Positions 32,992 through 44,827 of a DNA stretch of 64,000 nucleotides are shown here, one piece after another (the stretch's first letter is position 1; each line of letters starts with the position of its first letter). A program made the translations under genes and the position numbers. The notes beneath the pieces were generated by a model. The model had not been told where the DNA came from, made no database searches, and was given only the letters and a program-made list of their open reading frames with translations. This DNA comes from Sporodiniella umbellata (lineage: Eukaryota; Mucoromycota; Mucoromycetes; Mucorales; Rhizopodaceae): the NCBI GenBank assembly GCA_025677835.1, contig JAIXMR010000040.1, positions 1 to 64,000 of the forward strand. The letters run 5' to 3'.

Positions 32992-33538
32992 TATGAAGAG
33001 TCGATCGCTTTTTTTTTTTTTAGAGTGAATTAAGTGCTGTGAGAACGATCACTTTTTCTTTCTTCTGTTACAGGTGCGAAACAAAACCAAAAAGAAAAAA
33101 ATTAAGAGAAAAAAAAAAAAAAAGAAAAAAAAGAAATGGAAATCTCTCTTTCTCAAAATGAAATAAAGCGAGTTACTTCAAAAAAAAAAAATAAAAAAAA
33201 TGTTGTCAAACAGAAAAAAAAAAAAAAAAAAAAAAATAAAAAACCTTTTTAATTTAAAGCGGCACTCATTTTAAGAGAAGGAAACAAACAGTGTAGTGGG
33301 AGCGTGTATCACGTGACAGCAGGAACCCTCGCACTCCTCTCTCTCTTGCTCGACCCCTTACATACGGAGATAGACACAATGGAACAAACGTATTTGATTA
33401 TGGGCTGATTGAAGTGTATCTAATGGGGCGGATTTCAAAAATAGCCTACATGAGTTCTATTCAACTTTGGTACGCCGCATAGAACTTTTTTTTTTTGCCT
33501 TTTTGTTTCCCTTTGGTTTTCCTCAACTGACATTAACC
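32992..33538. other. Divergent promoter region, bromodomain-kinase / Mic12-like
   Basis: Very A-rich near the bromodomain-kinase start, with several A runs between 33100 and 33240. Then a more mixed stretch with a TCACGTGA palindrome (33309-33316). Confidence 0.6.
33309..33316. promoter_or_regulatory. TCACGTGA palindrome (bHLH-type E-box)
   Basis: Perfect 8-bp palindrome with CACGTG core, 223 bp upstream of the Mic12-like start and 318 bp from the bromodomain-kinase start. Cbf1-like and other bHLH factors bind this word; which gene it serves is unknown. Confidence 0.4.
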
Positions 33539-33905
33539 ATGCCACGATTCCTTCCTTTAATCACTGGTCTGGGTTTAGCTGCCGCAGTCACCTTCCATTT
33601 TAAAGGAAAAGTATCAGAGACATCCTTTGATATGCACCAGCGTTTGAACAGTGTAAAAAAGACTTTAGACAACGCAGTAACACTAGAGAGAAACAAGACG
33701 TACGGCTCGCCAAAGTATAGTTCTAGTCAGTTTGTCCCTTCAGGTAGCCGCAATAAAAAAAAGAAAACACGAAAAAGAAACTTACGGTTTATTAGTCAAA
33801 AACTCATGGAATAGTCAACTTATCAACGCAACACACTCACTAAGTAAAGCGGATTTTGGAGCCAAAGCAAAGGGGTTCCTGGATGAGTATATCTTTAAGA
33901 AATAA
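33539..33905 (+). CDS. MICOS subunit Mic12-like small inner-membrane protein
   Basis: Exons 33539-33743 and 33796-33905 give 104 residues. The N-terminal helix (FLPLITGLGLAAAVTFHFKG) is a glycine-containing membrane span, followed by a coiled segment (SETSFDMHQRLNSVKKTLDN) and a C-terminal VKNSWNSQLINATHSLSKAD stretch with the Trp-Asn pair seen in Mic12/Aim5 and in metazoan Mic13. Those proteins sit in the mitochondrial inner membrane and tie Mic10 to Mic60 at cristae junctions. Length and layout fit; identity over the family is low, so this is a moderate call. Without the second exon the frame runs into basic nonsense (KKKKTRKR), which is intron. Confidence 0.6.
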
Positions 33906-34171
33906 AAAGTTTATATACGCTGAAATTCATTGTATACAAAGGTAGCAATAATAGCGCACATCACTAATCAGATTGATTAGCTCCCAATCTTTCCAAATAA
34001 TAAAAAAAAAAAGTACCTATCAGCATATCCCATTTATCGTTGATAAATGTCAAGAAATTAACAGGTCGCTGCTCTTCCATTTCATTTAAGCAGTATGAGT
34101 AGATATAGCCATTTGTGTATACAACGACTATAACAAACTATTTTAGAATCTGTTTTTATTTGTTTAACCAC

Positions 34172-35833
34172 TTACGTATATATTTCTGATAGAATTTGAC
34201 CTGTCCAACGGACTAAGATACAGTTTTTAGTAAACCTGAAAGAATCCTCCCCCCCTTTTTTTTTTTTTTTTTTTACTGCTGAAGTCTTTGGTATAATGGC
34301 CATATCAGTTTTCCATTGCAAAGGGAGCTGATGACGGTATAACCGTCGTTCTTTCTCATCATCATCCATAAAGAAAAAATCGATTCCCTTCTGTAGAAAG
34401 CTTTTGTTCTGGTTTTCGGCGTCTAGTGTTTCGTTGTATCGACCGTAGATATATACCGTGTTTTGATCCGTCCAAACAGCCATTCTGGAGGCATCCGGGT
34501 TCAACTCAATTCCGGCAATATCAGCATCTGTATCGAGCTCATATCCTCTCTGATAATAATACTCATCTAAATATTCTGTTCTGCTGGGATTTCGCGCGTA
34601 AAGATACTTTTTCTCTGAACTCATCTGTCTCAAAATATCAATACGGTCTGTAAAATCAAAACTAAAGAAACTGTTTCCCACAAATGGAAACACAATCGTC
34701 TTGGAATCGGTGGAAGAGGTTACAAAGATTTTGGGTCGTTTACGAACGTTATTTATCCTATCGTTTAATGTCGCGTCAGCATATCCTTGGTTATTCATCG
34801 CTTCATCGTAATAAATAGTATGCTGTTGTTATTCTATGTTAATTGAACCGCTTCAAGACAAAAAAAAAAAAAAAAAAAAAGATACTTGCATTGTTCTCTG
34901 TGCGAGCCTGTTCTCTCCAATAGGTACTGTCTTGAATCATTCCATCAACAATGCTCACCAAAGTGTTAAACTTGGATTCTGTTTTGTAGAGGCGATGAAT
35001 CAGCACTCGATAGGTGTCTTCCAAAGGTGAGTAAAGTTTGGACAGGGTGACTGGATAATGCTCCACAGCGTCTGGAAATGTTTTTTCTATCATTACTTTG
35101 TCAGAGCACGCTTTATTTTGGCTTTACTTTACCTATTCTCTGTCCGTAGTGAGTTGACTTTATAACTACTGAAGAGCCTGTCACTTTAGGTAGAGGAATC
35201 CACTGAAATTGGTATTCATCCGGATTTCTGGATAGCAAGATCGAATCTTTTTCAAGACGGATAGAATCAATCCATGTCGATCCAGGTAAAAGGATGTCGG
35301 TGTGTCTATATTTGTTTTGCTCATGGCTATATATTCTGGCATAGTGTTTAACTGTATCATCCTGAACGACGTGGTATAGTACCAGAATATCTTGCTCTCT
35401 CTGACTCACGCTCGAAATCTGCCCATCAAGTGTGTGAAAAAAACTTTCCGTCCAATCCTCGTCGGCACCTGTCTCTGTTAAAATTTCCACAGGCTTTCTC
35501 AACTGTCTAACTACACCTAAAACAAAAACCTTAATGAATTCCCTCTCTCCCCCTCCTTTTTTTTTTTCTCGTTCTATTACCCTCTACACCAAGCTTTAAT
35601 TTTTCACTGCCTACTACTGGCTTAGTTGGCACCTGGTAGTATACCATCGTAAAATAAGCAAAGTCGCCTATCACGGTCAAAACTGTATAGTCTGCTATAG
35701 GTTTCACCGTATGAAACGGCTGTTGAGGAGCGTGGATTTCTTTGGGATGAGGGTGAGGTACATGTTGCAATAGACTAGAAATATAAATGGTAATGACACC
35801 ACTTAAAAACAATATAACAGGTCGCCATTGCAT
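34172..35833 (-). CDS. Unrecognised protein with an N-terminal membrane anchor
   Basis: Exons 35833-35581, 35516-35133, 35095-34886 and 34800-34172 join in phase to 491 residues. It begins with a signal anchor (MQWRPVILFLSGVITIYISS). The rest is beta-rich text with recurring aromatic and charged blades (SVSQREQDILVLYHVVQDD, DPDASRMAVWTDQ-like, YIYGRYNETLD), which suggests a propeller in the secretory lumen; that is an inference. Near the end the frame crosses A18-G7 (34251-34274 on the plus strand as C and T), coding KKKKKKGG. Downstream, at 34130-33965, another frame reads plausibly (YTNGYIYSYCLNEMEEQRP) but I could not splice it in. The gene's true 3' end is uncertain. No family recognised. 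Confidence 0.55.
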
Positions 35834-36696
35834 AGTTCCTTTCTTTTTCTGCTCTCTCTTTTTCTATAGACCTAACACCTAACAACAAGAAAAAAAAAAA
35901 AAAAAAAGAAAAAAAAAAGAAAAAATAAGACCCTGTTTTTTTTTTTTTTTTGGATGTTACTTGCTAAAGATATTCCTGCAGTTCAAAGTGAAAAGCAATT
36001 AAAGCTCAGATAGTTATGCTGTTTTCATATACATTTGAAAAAAAGGCTATAGCTTTTTTTTTATTAAGAGCTTCTAAAGATTAGCTTTAGAACTGTTTTT
36101 TTAAGTGAGCCTGAATTGCAAAAGTGTCTGTTTTATGAGCCGTGTCTATACAATAAGAGAAGAGGGCATAAAACAAGATACCCTCTAACTCTACCACCTA
36201 AAAACCCCTGACAGCTTCATAGCCAGCAAAAGATAGATCAGTCTAGACTCAATTGACACTGGTTTTGCTTTCTACAGCCTGTTCCCTAACTAAAACCAAA
36301 ATAAAAGCTGCCGTCAGACTCTGGTTAGTGAAAACTATACCCATTAGTACTGTATCGAAAATACCTGTACTTCTTTTTTGTTTCTTCAAGTGTTATTATG
36401 GAACTCACCTTAAAAGATTCATGCAAAAACATCAAACTTCCTGTGGTACAATAAAATAAGGCTTTTGCCAGTATCAGCTTGTATTTGTATAAGCAAGCAG
36501 CTAAAAAAACAGAGCTGGTATCGCTTTTCTTTTTCTATAGTAGATCATCCTCGAGTAGCTAATAACTGTGCTTACTCAATTACTATAGACTTATCAACAG
36601 CCATCAAAGAAACATATTTTTCTTGCCTATAATAAAGAGACTGATATTTTTCACTGGTTTACTCGAAATTACTTTTTTTAAATCACATCCAAAATT

Positions 36697-36733
<37 letters not shown>

Positions 36734-38165
36734 ATTGGTTGTACTAATTATTAACCGAGTCTAAACACACACTACGGAAGTCATAGAAATTTGTTCACGA
36801 ATTTATAAACCATTTTGATTGTAAAAGATACCAATAGAAAGTTCTCTATAAATAAATCTGCTCCATAATAAAACTGCCTATTACTCTTTTAAAAGGCAAG
36901 CTTCCCAGAAAATAGGACTATCAGTGTCTTTCTTCTTCGTTACACGCAAATACTTGCATTTTCTTTTGTGACCGATTTGTTGAAAAACAAAGAAAAGCAA
37001 GAATCAAAACGAAAAGCTGGTATCAAGAAATGTAAACATCAGGTCCTTGCTTACAAGATTTATTGCGTAACAATACAGTTTTTTTTTATGGCACAACACC
37101 TCCACACTCTTAATTCTTCTAAAAAAAAAACACAACCAACCAAACCTTTTCTTTTTTTAGCAAGAAGCTTTTGAATTTTTGTATTATTAGATATCCCTTT
37201 CATTAGTATCTAGTATTGTAAAAGTCCGAAATTTGAAAGTGTATTTTTTCTACTGATATGGCGACTATACACGAAGAGCTTTGATTATTCTATATCAATA
37301 GACTCATTCAAATGTATGATACTTATACTAAAGGGTGGCATTTGATACAATATTTATGTTTGAATTGGTGACGAAACTACGTATACCTCGTGTAGGATTT
37401 GTTAACAGTGTTTAAAAAAAAAAAAAAAAAAAAAAAAAGGCTGTTACTACCATAAAAGCACCTGCATATAGCGTTTCCCAAAATCAAGGCCACATAGTTT
37501 TGCATAATTTGTATTATGAAATAAGACATGGTTTTAGAAGCACTGTAGTTATTAACGTTTTTAAGCAGGCTAACAGAGAGAAAAAAGGTGTTAAAGAACG
37601 CTAATATAAACTATTGTATAGGAATGATGTAGTAAAAAAAAAGACTAACGTTTTGTAAATAATTAGGTAGCCGATCTGCCTTTTACAGCACAAAACCGCA
37701 TTACTCTCACAGCAGCTTGTTTTTGACCTTTTTAGTAATGAGTCTGTGAAATTACTGCATAGCAAGTAAAGCTCGTACGACGTTTATGGTAGGGATATGT
37801 TGAGGTAAAGCTGTTGACCAGACTCCATTTTCTGTACAATAAGGCAGTTGAAAATAGATCTATTTTAGTGCCTCAAAACAAAATCAAAATCAGACAAATT
37901 TTGTACTTATATAACAGAAGATATTCTTTAATCCGTAGGAGTACGTGTAGCACGCGATGCCTTTCCTCTGGTTTAAAAGACATATCCTGAATTGTAAGCT
38001 GGTTTTAAAAATTAGAAAAAGCGTGCATATCGCCTAATGCTTTTGCCCAAATAGTAGTTCACGTCATCTTCGTTGTGGAGTTTTAAATTATTAGGAAATC
38101 TTTCCCTGACTTTTAAAGCGTTCCGCCTTTTTTTTTTTCCCTCAAAAATTGTCTTTTTCAAACAA
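35834..38165. other. Intergenic, 2.3 kb
   Basis: AT-rich with long A runs (36700-36732, 37412-37437). Short open frames (36253-36459, 36968-37174) have no family features. I saw no tRNA, no repeats shared with the rest of the window and no transposon motif. Confidence 0.5.
36700..36732 (+). repeat. Poly-A tract (about 33 nt)
   Basis: Uninterrupted A run in the 2.3-kb spacer; could be the tail of a very old retro-insertion, but no gene body precedes it that I can recognise. Confidence 0.85.
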
Positions 38166-41140
38166 ATGCAGCCACGTCGACCCATGTCGCCAAGTGGTCA
38201 GAAGTCCAATTCGCACCAGTCAAAAGCTGAAGCTCAATCCCAAGGACAGGCAAGCATCCTGAGATCAGAAGATTACTTTGCGTTTTTTTATTGACTTTTT
38301 AATAGCTTGCGGCACTTTTACATGGCGAAGACTTATTTGCAGGCAATTCTTCTTCGTTTTTTCCAGATGATCACCGCTCAAATAGCGCACCACCAGTAAA
38401 TCAACTATTAAACTCAAGACGTGGAATAGCGGATAGTTTCATGGATTCACCTCACCGAGAAGGGCAAGAAGGGCGTCATTCGGCTGCCCAACGGCAGTTC
38501 TGGCATCGAGAAGAGGGTATAACTGATGAAAGAAAAAACACTGCTTTTCTTTTTGCCCTAATCCTTTCTCTTTCTTAGAGTTAAACACCCAGGATTCGCG
38601 TGCATTCAATAATGGAAAAGAAGATACCTTGGCAAATCGACGTCAAAGAAATTTGGTCGACTTGATTCAACAGGTACATATTGTTTAGAAAAAAAAAAAA
38701 AAAAAAAAAAGATTTCGCTGTAGAGCATCCCATTTACATAAGTTCTGTCTAGGATTTTCCAAGAACGCCATCTCCTTTATTTGCACTTCAGCAGCAAGCC
38801 CGTCAACGGCATGCCGGTGGAACAGCAAATAGCAGTAAAAATAGCGGGTTTTCGTTTGACGACCCTGCCTCAGTTGGAGACTTGGATGCTTTACAAAAGC
38901 AGTATCGTGACCAACTAGCTATTTTGGATTATGAAGATATGATGTATAGAAACCGTCAATCATCTTCCTCATCCCTAGCTAGCGGTCATCAGGAAAACAA
39001 CAATCTATCTTCCATGTTGCACATGCCAGTGGAAAGCAACCCTCTATCTCCTTCTGTACGTAATAAGTTTTCTTTTCCTGGGACACCTCCTGCACGTCCT
39101 AACTCAACTCCCCCTGGTAAAAATGCATATGCTGATTTGGAAACTGAACTGCTAATGAATCAATTTGGAGGATTCGGACTTAACGATGAAGTAAGTACAA
39201 ACTTTGGTGGTCCATCCTGACAAACTCTTTAGGATGAGTACGGTGCGCATACACCAACTGCCCAATACTCTCAACAAACACAGCAAGCTCCACGTTACCA
39301 GTCATTGAACCCACCCAACGGGGCATATTTTGGTGCCACTACTCCCTCTCATCTTTACAACCAGCCAGCGCTTTATAACACGTTGCCTGAAGACGAAAGT
39401 GGTTTAAACTTGGATCTATCCATGTATGGTCGCTGGAGTCAAGGAGATATAGCTTACCGTAAACAACAACAAGGTAATATATATAAGGTTTTTTTTTTAA
39501 AAAAAAAAAAAAGTTAACCAACATGCAACTAAATAGCTGCTGCTGCTGCTGCTGCCGCCACAAACATGAACCACCTAAGCGGGCCCATGACAGCACCAGC
39601 TGGTATAGACCCCGCTGGCTTTCCTGAGAATCCTGTTCCTAACAGTGCAACTGACAAAAAGTTGCGTGCACTTCAGCAGCAACAGTTGTTTATTCAACAA
39701 CAACAGCAACAAATTCTTGCCGCTCGTCAGCAGTTACTGTTGCAGCAGCAAATGCAGCTGAACAATACAAATACAATGAAGGTACCAAGACCTGAAAAGC
39801 ACCACCAAAACAACCATCATCAGAACCAGCAAACACAGTCGCCTCAAGATATTGCCATGAGTATTCGCAGTCCTTTGCTTGAGGAATTTAGAAATTCCAA
39901 GAACAAGAAATATGAACTCAAGGATATAGACGGACACATTGTTGAGTTTAGTGGTGATCAACATGGATCGCGATTCATCCAACAAAAACTAGAGACAGCT
40001 AACAGTGATGAGAAGCAAATGGTTTTTGAAGAAGTATTGCCTAATGCGCTTCAGCTGATGACAGACGTGTTTGGAAATTACGTTTTACAAAAGTTTTTTG
40101 AGCATGGAAACCAAATGCAAAAAACAATTTTAGCCAAACAAATGGAAGGACACGTGCTATCGCTTTCACTTCAAATGTATGGATGCCGTGTAGTCCAAAA
40201 AGCCTTAGAACATGTATTGACAGAACAGCAAGCAAAGCTAGTGAAGGAACTGGACGGATGTGTACTAAAGTGTATTAAGGACCAAAATGGTAATCATGTC
40301 ATTCAGAAAGCCATCGAGCGTGTTCCTGCTCAGCATATTCAATTTATCATCGATGCTTTCCATGGACAAGTGTACAACCTTGCCACACACCCTTATGGTT
40401 GCCGTGTCATCCAACGGATGTTTGAACATTGTACTGAAGATCAGACGGTAGTAACTATATTTCCATTAATAGTATATTACAAAAAAAGAAAAAGAAAAGA
40501 AAGTAAAACAAAACATGCTAATGTAATCTATAGGGACCTCTACTTGACGAGCTACACCGTTGTACCAGCCAATTGGTCCAGGACCAATATGGCAATTATG
40601 TCATTCAACATATCCTAGAAAGAGGAAGGCCTTCGGATAAGAGCCTTGTAATTGAAAAAATCCGAGGAAATGTACTGCAATTAAGCAAGCACAAATTTGC
40701 AAGTAACGTAGTAGAAAAGTGCGTAGACTACGGCTCTAAACGCGATCGACAACTATTGATTGAAGAAGTACTTCAGCCGAGATCAGATGGGTAATACTAA
40801 ATCATAACAAAAACAAAAAACAATATTGACATAGTAATACAGAACTCTGCCCCTCGCTATCATGATGAAGGATCAATATGCTAATTACGTTATCCAAAAG
40901 ATGTTGGATGTTGTAGATGACGATCAACGTGAACTGCTTGTAACAAAAATTAAACCGCATCTTCAGTTTTTGAAAAAGTATACCTATGGCAAGCATTTAA
41001 TCCAAAGTAAGTCAAATAAACCTTTACGTAGATTGGGCCGCTAACGTTTCATCACACATTTAGAAGTAGAAAAATTGTTGCCTCTCGTTGCTGGTGCTGC
41101 AGGTGAACAATACGAGGAGACGACTACTGCTTCTCAGTAA
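38166..41140 (+). CDS. Pumilio/PUF-family RNA-binding protein (Puf3/PUM type)
   Basis: Nine exons (38166-38249, 38306-38516, 38579-38673, 38753-39190, 39233-39473, 39537-40447, 40534-40790, 40843-41006, 41064-41140) give 825 residues in phase. Intron 1 has a GC donor (CAG|GCAAGC). The N-terminal half is low in complexity with poly-Ala and poly-Gln. The C-terminal half (from about 480) holds eight PUF repeats whose RNA-reading triplets are SR-Q, NY-Q, CR-Q, NH-Q, CR-Q, NY-Q, SN-E, NY-Q ([57 protein letters not shown]). This is the code of human PUM1 and yeast Puf3, which read UGUANAUA in 3' UTRs and repress mRNAs. Confidence 0.95.
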
Positions 41141-43171
41141 ATTTTATCTTTTTTGTCAGACAACTGTACATAGCAAAGAAGCTATTTTTTGTTTTCTTTT
41201 TTTTTTCGAAAAAAAAAAAAAGTATCTCAATTATTACTGAACAAAAAATCACCAAAAAAAAAAAAGAAAAAAAAACCGAAAAAACCGAAAAAAAAATAGG
41301 GAAAAAAAATACAAAAAAAAACAAGAAGAAAAAAAAAAAAAAGAAAAAAGAGCAGCTTCAATCAGACAATATTGTACTTTATTTTGTTACATAGATGACA
41401 CAAACACCCCTTCCCCTTCCTCCTTTTGTACATGAGCTAACCATTTTGTCTTATTGTACATTCAGTTTTATAAAATATACAAACAACTAATATAGTTTTA
41501 TACATACTAAACATCTCTCCTACTTTTATTTTATTTATTTGCTTTTGGCTCAAAACCTATAGCCAACACTGTTTTTTTTTTTTTTTTTTTTTCCGGTTAG
41601 CGTATGTTCTATACTAAACTAAAAGTGCTGATAGCCTTCTAAACATATGGCTGGTTTCACAGCTATAGAAACACTACTTTTAATATAGTTTTTTTTTTTT
41701 TGAGCTTAAAATACGAATGAAGCTAAAATTCGGCTATTCATCATTATACACACTCACTGTATCTTCAGAAACAAAAAATGAAGCTAACAAAGATACATTA
41801 AATAGCTGGTTTGTGTTCAAGCTCTCATATGATACTAGCGTTCTTTGCTAGATTATATCAAAGCCAGTATAATGGCCACCAGAGTCTCCATCATTATCAC
41901 AAACCTATCTTTTTTTTTTCTTATAGAGAAGTAACACAAAACAAAAGGAGCATCTTCCAAGTTGTAATCAGTTACTATTCTAATGAAAAAAAAAACCTTC
42001 TTAAAAGAATACATATATCTTTCTCTTGCAAGTAACAGCTCGTTATTAAGCCTTTATCATAATTTTAAATACAATTCGCTTTAGCTTTGAGGTCTTTAAG
42101 CTAGAAACCCCCTATTTCTTGGATTGTAGACAAAACCAGATTTGAAGTACAAAAGAGCCAAAAGTTGGATGGTAGTACTGTAGCTGTACCTTTGGCTAAT
42201 TGTACAACCGGAATCAGCAAATGTCAGACGAAGAATCTTCTCAAATTCAATTTCGCGATTCAAAGTTTAAAAATCTTGATCTTGCATTGTTTTGAGATTG
42301 TGATAACTCCCTCTGCCTTTCTATAAACAACAAGCCCAGGCCAGAAAAAATAATGAATTACTGCTTTGGTAAAGCTGTACACATATATTCAGCAAGGTAG
42401 AAGCACCTCCGTTTCTTCATAAAACAGGGGTAGTTCATAGTCCAATACGATTTATTCTATGCCACTACAAAAAAAAAAAGGACAGATAAGAAAAAAGGAC
42501 GAACAAAAAAAAGGAAGAATAAAAAACGCCTATTAATGAGATATGCACCAGAAGATAACATTGAGTTTGTAGTATTGATTTGTTTAATCTGGATCTGCCA
42601 GAAGGTTTAGTCAGGTAGGATAAACTCCACAAAAGTTCGAAAGAAAAAGAAAGCTGGTGTTATAAAATAGCTAAATTTTATAGCATGACACCTGGTACAT
42701 GCTTTCTAACAGTATGTTTAAATTAGCCTTTGGAACAGAACCAGTGAGAATAGGCTCTTTTTGAATGTGTAGTCCGGAAGTCGTTATCAAGCACATCAAA
42801 AATACCAGGGGAGCTTCGTATAAATTGATATAAAATCTACTTACTAAGCAAAATATTTAAGAGGTGTCTATGATGCTTCTTGTTTAGCCAACCCCAGTAT
42901 TCTGAATCTCTAATGTTATAAGTTTCAGTATTTCTTAGGATAGAAGTATAACCACGTGCTTGAGGTCAAGGTTACGGTCAACAAGAGATTCTTGGTCTCA
43001 GTTAGCATTTAAGCACAGACGTATAAAAAAAAAACACACAAAGCAAAAAATCCAAAAAAGGAAATAGAATGTCTGTTTGACAGCCGTTTAAAGAACTGAA
43101 AGCTCTCCTTTAAAATACGCGGTCGCTATTTTTTAAAGGACCCAGATCTTCCTCGAATCCATTGATTTTTA
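41141..43171. other. Intergenic, 2 kb
   Basis: Starts with A-rich sequence after the Pumilio stop (probably 3' UTR), then AT-rich spacer with several A/T runs. A CACGTG word at 42953-42958 lies 213 bp upstream of the wall-sensor-like gene. No coding exon supported. Confidence 0.5.
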
Positions 43172-44827
43172 ATGTTTCACACAATTTCTTTTTTTTGCCT
43201 TTCTTTCCTTTATTTGATCATGGCATCAACAGCTGAAGCTTTTGCTAACAAAGACGATATAGATAACAAAGTCGTTTCTAAAGCCGTCAGTACTGAGGAG
43301 ACCTCTGCGAACGATAGTAAATCCAAAGACAATTCAACTTCTACATCCAATGGCTCTGCAAACACTACCAATGAAAAAAAGAACGAAACAAAGGACAATG
43401 CAGCTGTAAGCTCGGGAGCTGCTACTGACGCGTCGAAGCAAGATAAAGATGACCTCAACAGGTTTTCTAATGTTGAGGATGATACTAAAACTGTTAACAA
43501 CAATAAGCCTACCACAACTGCAAAGAAAGTTGCTGAAAAAAGTGAGGTTACAGATGACCCAGTTGCCGTTACTACCAAGGAAAAGCCCACTATTCATACA
43601 ACTACACATACACCCAAACGCACGATGTCTGCCGAATCCAATCTCATGTCTACATCAGAACCATCGTCAATTAATTCTTCAGAACCTACCTCAAAAGTAG
43701 CCTCCTCAAAAACATCCAGTAGTACATCCCCTACTTCTAGCCCTAGGCACTCCAACTCAAAGTCAAGTGCTTCAGTCCATTCCACTTCTGTAACATCAAG
43801 CGGTTTCACTACGCCCTCAGCCATTGCTGCCGTTGCAGACTCTTACAGTAACAACAGTAACAACAGTAACAATGCAGGAATAGTAGGCGGTGTGATTGGG
43901 GCAATTGCAGGTATTGCTATTCTTGGCGCTGCTGTTTTACTTTACATTCGTCGAAAAAAGCGTAGAGAAGAGAGAGTAAAGGCCACTAAAGAAATGGAGG
44001 ACTTGTTTGAACCAAATGAAACTAAAGACGGTAGCAACTATGGATCAAACAACTTTCATGGAAATAACCAAAGCAACTATACTCATCCATCAGAACAAGG
44101 ATTCACTGTTGGTAACATTGCAGATTACAAGATGTCCCCTCCGCCAATGGTATATGCTGGACAGCCTGAAGTTGCTCACCAGTATTACAATGCATCTCCG
44201 GCATTGACACACTCTGCGCCTCATGACCCCAACAGCCAATACTATAACGGATCCCCTGTCACATCGCATACTGGAGTCCACGATTCTTCAAACCAGTATT
44301 ATCAAGAGCCTGCTTACTCTACAGGCCATCCTTCAAATACCGCTACTGGCGCTTTTGGGGCAGCTGCTTATTCTGGTGCCCAAGCCGAGTCTAAACCCAA
44401 CCAACACGACTCTTACATTCAAGGCTCAGATAAGCAGATACAAGAAGACCCTAACCAACAGATATATCATGATCCTAATCAGCAAAGGTACTATGATTCT
44501 CACCATCAAGCGTACCAAGAGCATACAATGTATCCAGCCTCTCATAACCACTTATATCAAGATCCAGATCAGCAAATGTACAACGACACAAATGCACAAT
44601 TATACCACAATGCCAGTCAGCAACAGGGTTACTATAGCCCCACGCAGCAGACTTATCATGACCCTAACCAATACATATATCAAGAGACAAACTATCAATA
44701 TCACGAGCAATATCAAGATGCGCAAAGCCATCCCAATACTAGCTATTATCAACCAGAAAAGCCTCTCTCTCCACCCCCACGACCAGCACAAACTGCTTCA
44801 GAAGCAAACAAAGCTGCTAACAAATAG
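43172..44827 (+). CDS. Single-pass membrane protein resembling a cell-wall stress sensor
   Basis: Intronless, 551 residues, ATG at 43172. A signal peptide (MFHTISFFCLSFLYLIMAS) is followed by about 210 residues rich in Ser, Thr, Asn and Lys, likely O-mannosylated. One membrane helix (AGIVGGVIGAIAGIAILGAA, then VLLYIRRKKRR) is followed by a basic stop-transfer. The cytoplasmic tail of about 290 residues is rich in Tyr, Gln and Asn, with a loose repeat of the type DPNQQ-x-Y-x-D. This is the plan of Mid2/Wsc-type sensors, but there is no WSC cysteine domain and no sequence identity I can name. GxxxG spacing in the helix hints at dimers. Function inferred from topology only. Confidence 0.75.
   Translation: MFHTISFFCLSFLYLIMASTAEAFANKDDIDNKVVSKAVSTEETSANDSKSKDNSTSTSNGSANTTNEKKNETKDNAAVSSGAATDASKQDKDDLNRFSNVEDDTKTVNNNKPTTTAKKVAEKSEVTDDPVAVTTKEKPTIHTTTHTPKRTMSAESNLMSTSEPSSINSSEPTSKVASSKTSSSTSPTSSPRHSNSKSSASVHSTSVTSSGFTTPSAIAAVADSYSNNSNNSNNAGIVGGVIGAIAGIAILGAAVLLYIRRKKRREERVKATKEMEDLFEPNETKDGSNYGSNNFHGNNQSNYTHPSEQGFTVGNIADYKMSPPPMVYAGQPEVAHQYYNASPALTHSAPHDPNSQYYNGSPVTSHTGVHDSSNQYYQEPAYSTGHPSNTATGAFGAAAYSGAQAESKPNQHDSYIQGSDKQIQEDPNQQIYHDPNQQRYYDSHHQAYQEHTMYPASHNHLYQDPDQQMYNDTNAQLYHNASQQQGYYSPTQQTYHDPNQYIYQETNYQYHEQYQDAQSHPNTSYYQPEKPLSPPPRPAQTASEANKAANK
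44440..44690 (+). repeat. Degenerate Tyr/Gln-rich repeats in the tail of the wall-sensor-like protein
   Basis: Seven to nine imperfect units of 10-14 residues: DPNQQIYH, DPNQQRYYDSHHQAYQE, DPDQQMYND, TNAQLYHN, SPTQQTYHDPNQYIYQE. Each contributes at least one Tyr in an acidic, Gln-rich setting. Confidence 0.8.

Noticed and set aside
33744..33814. Direct read-through of the Mic12-like frame into a Lys/Arg-rich tail
   Set aside because: It crosses a GT-AG intron; the spliced version restores the Trp-Asn C-terminal block of the family.
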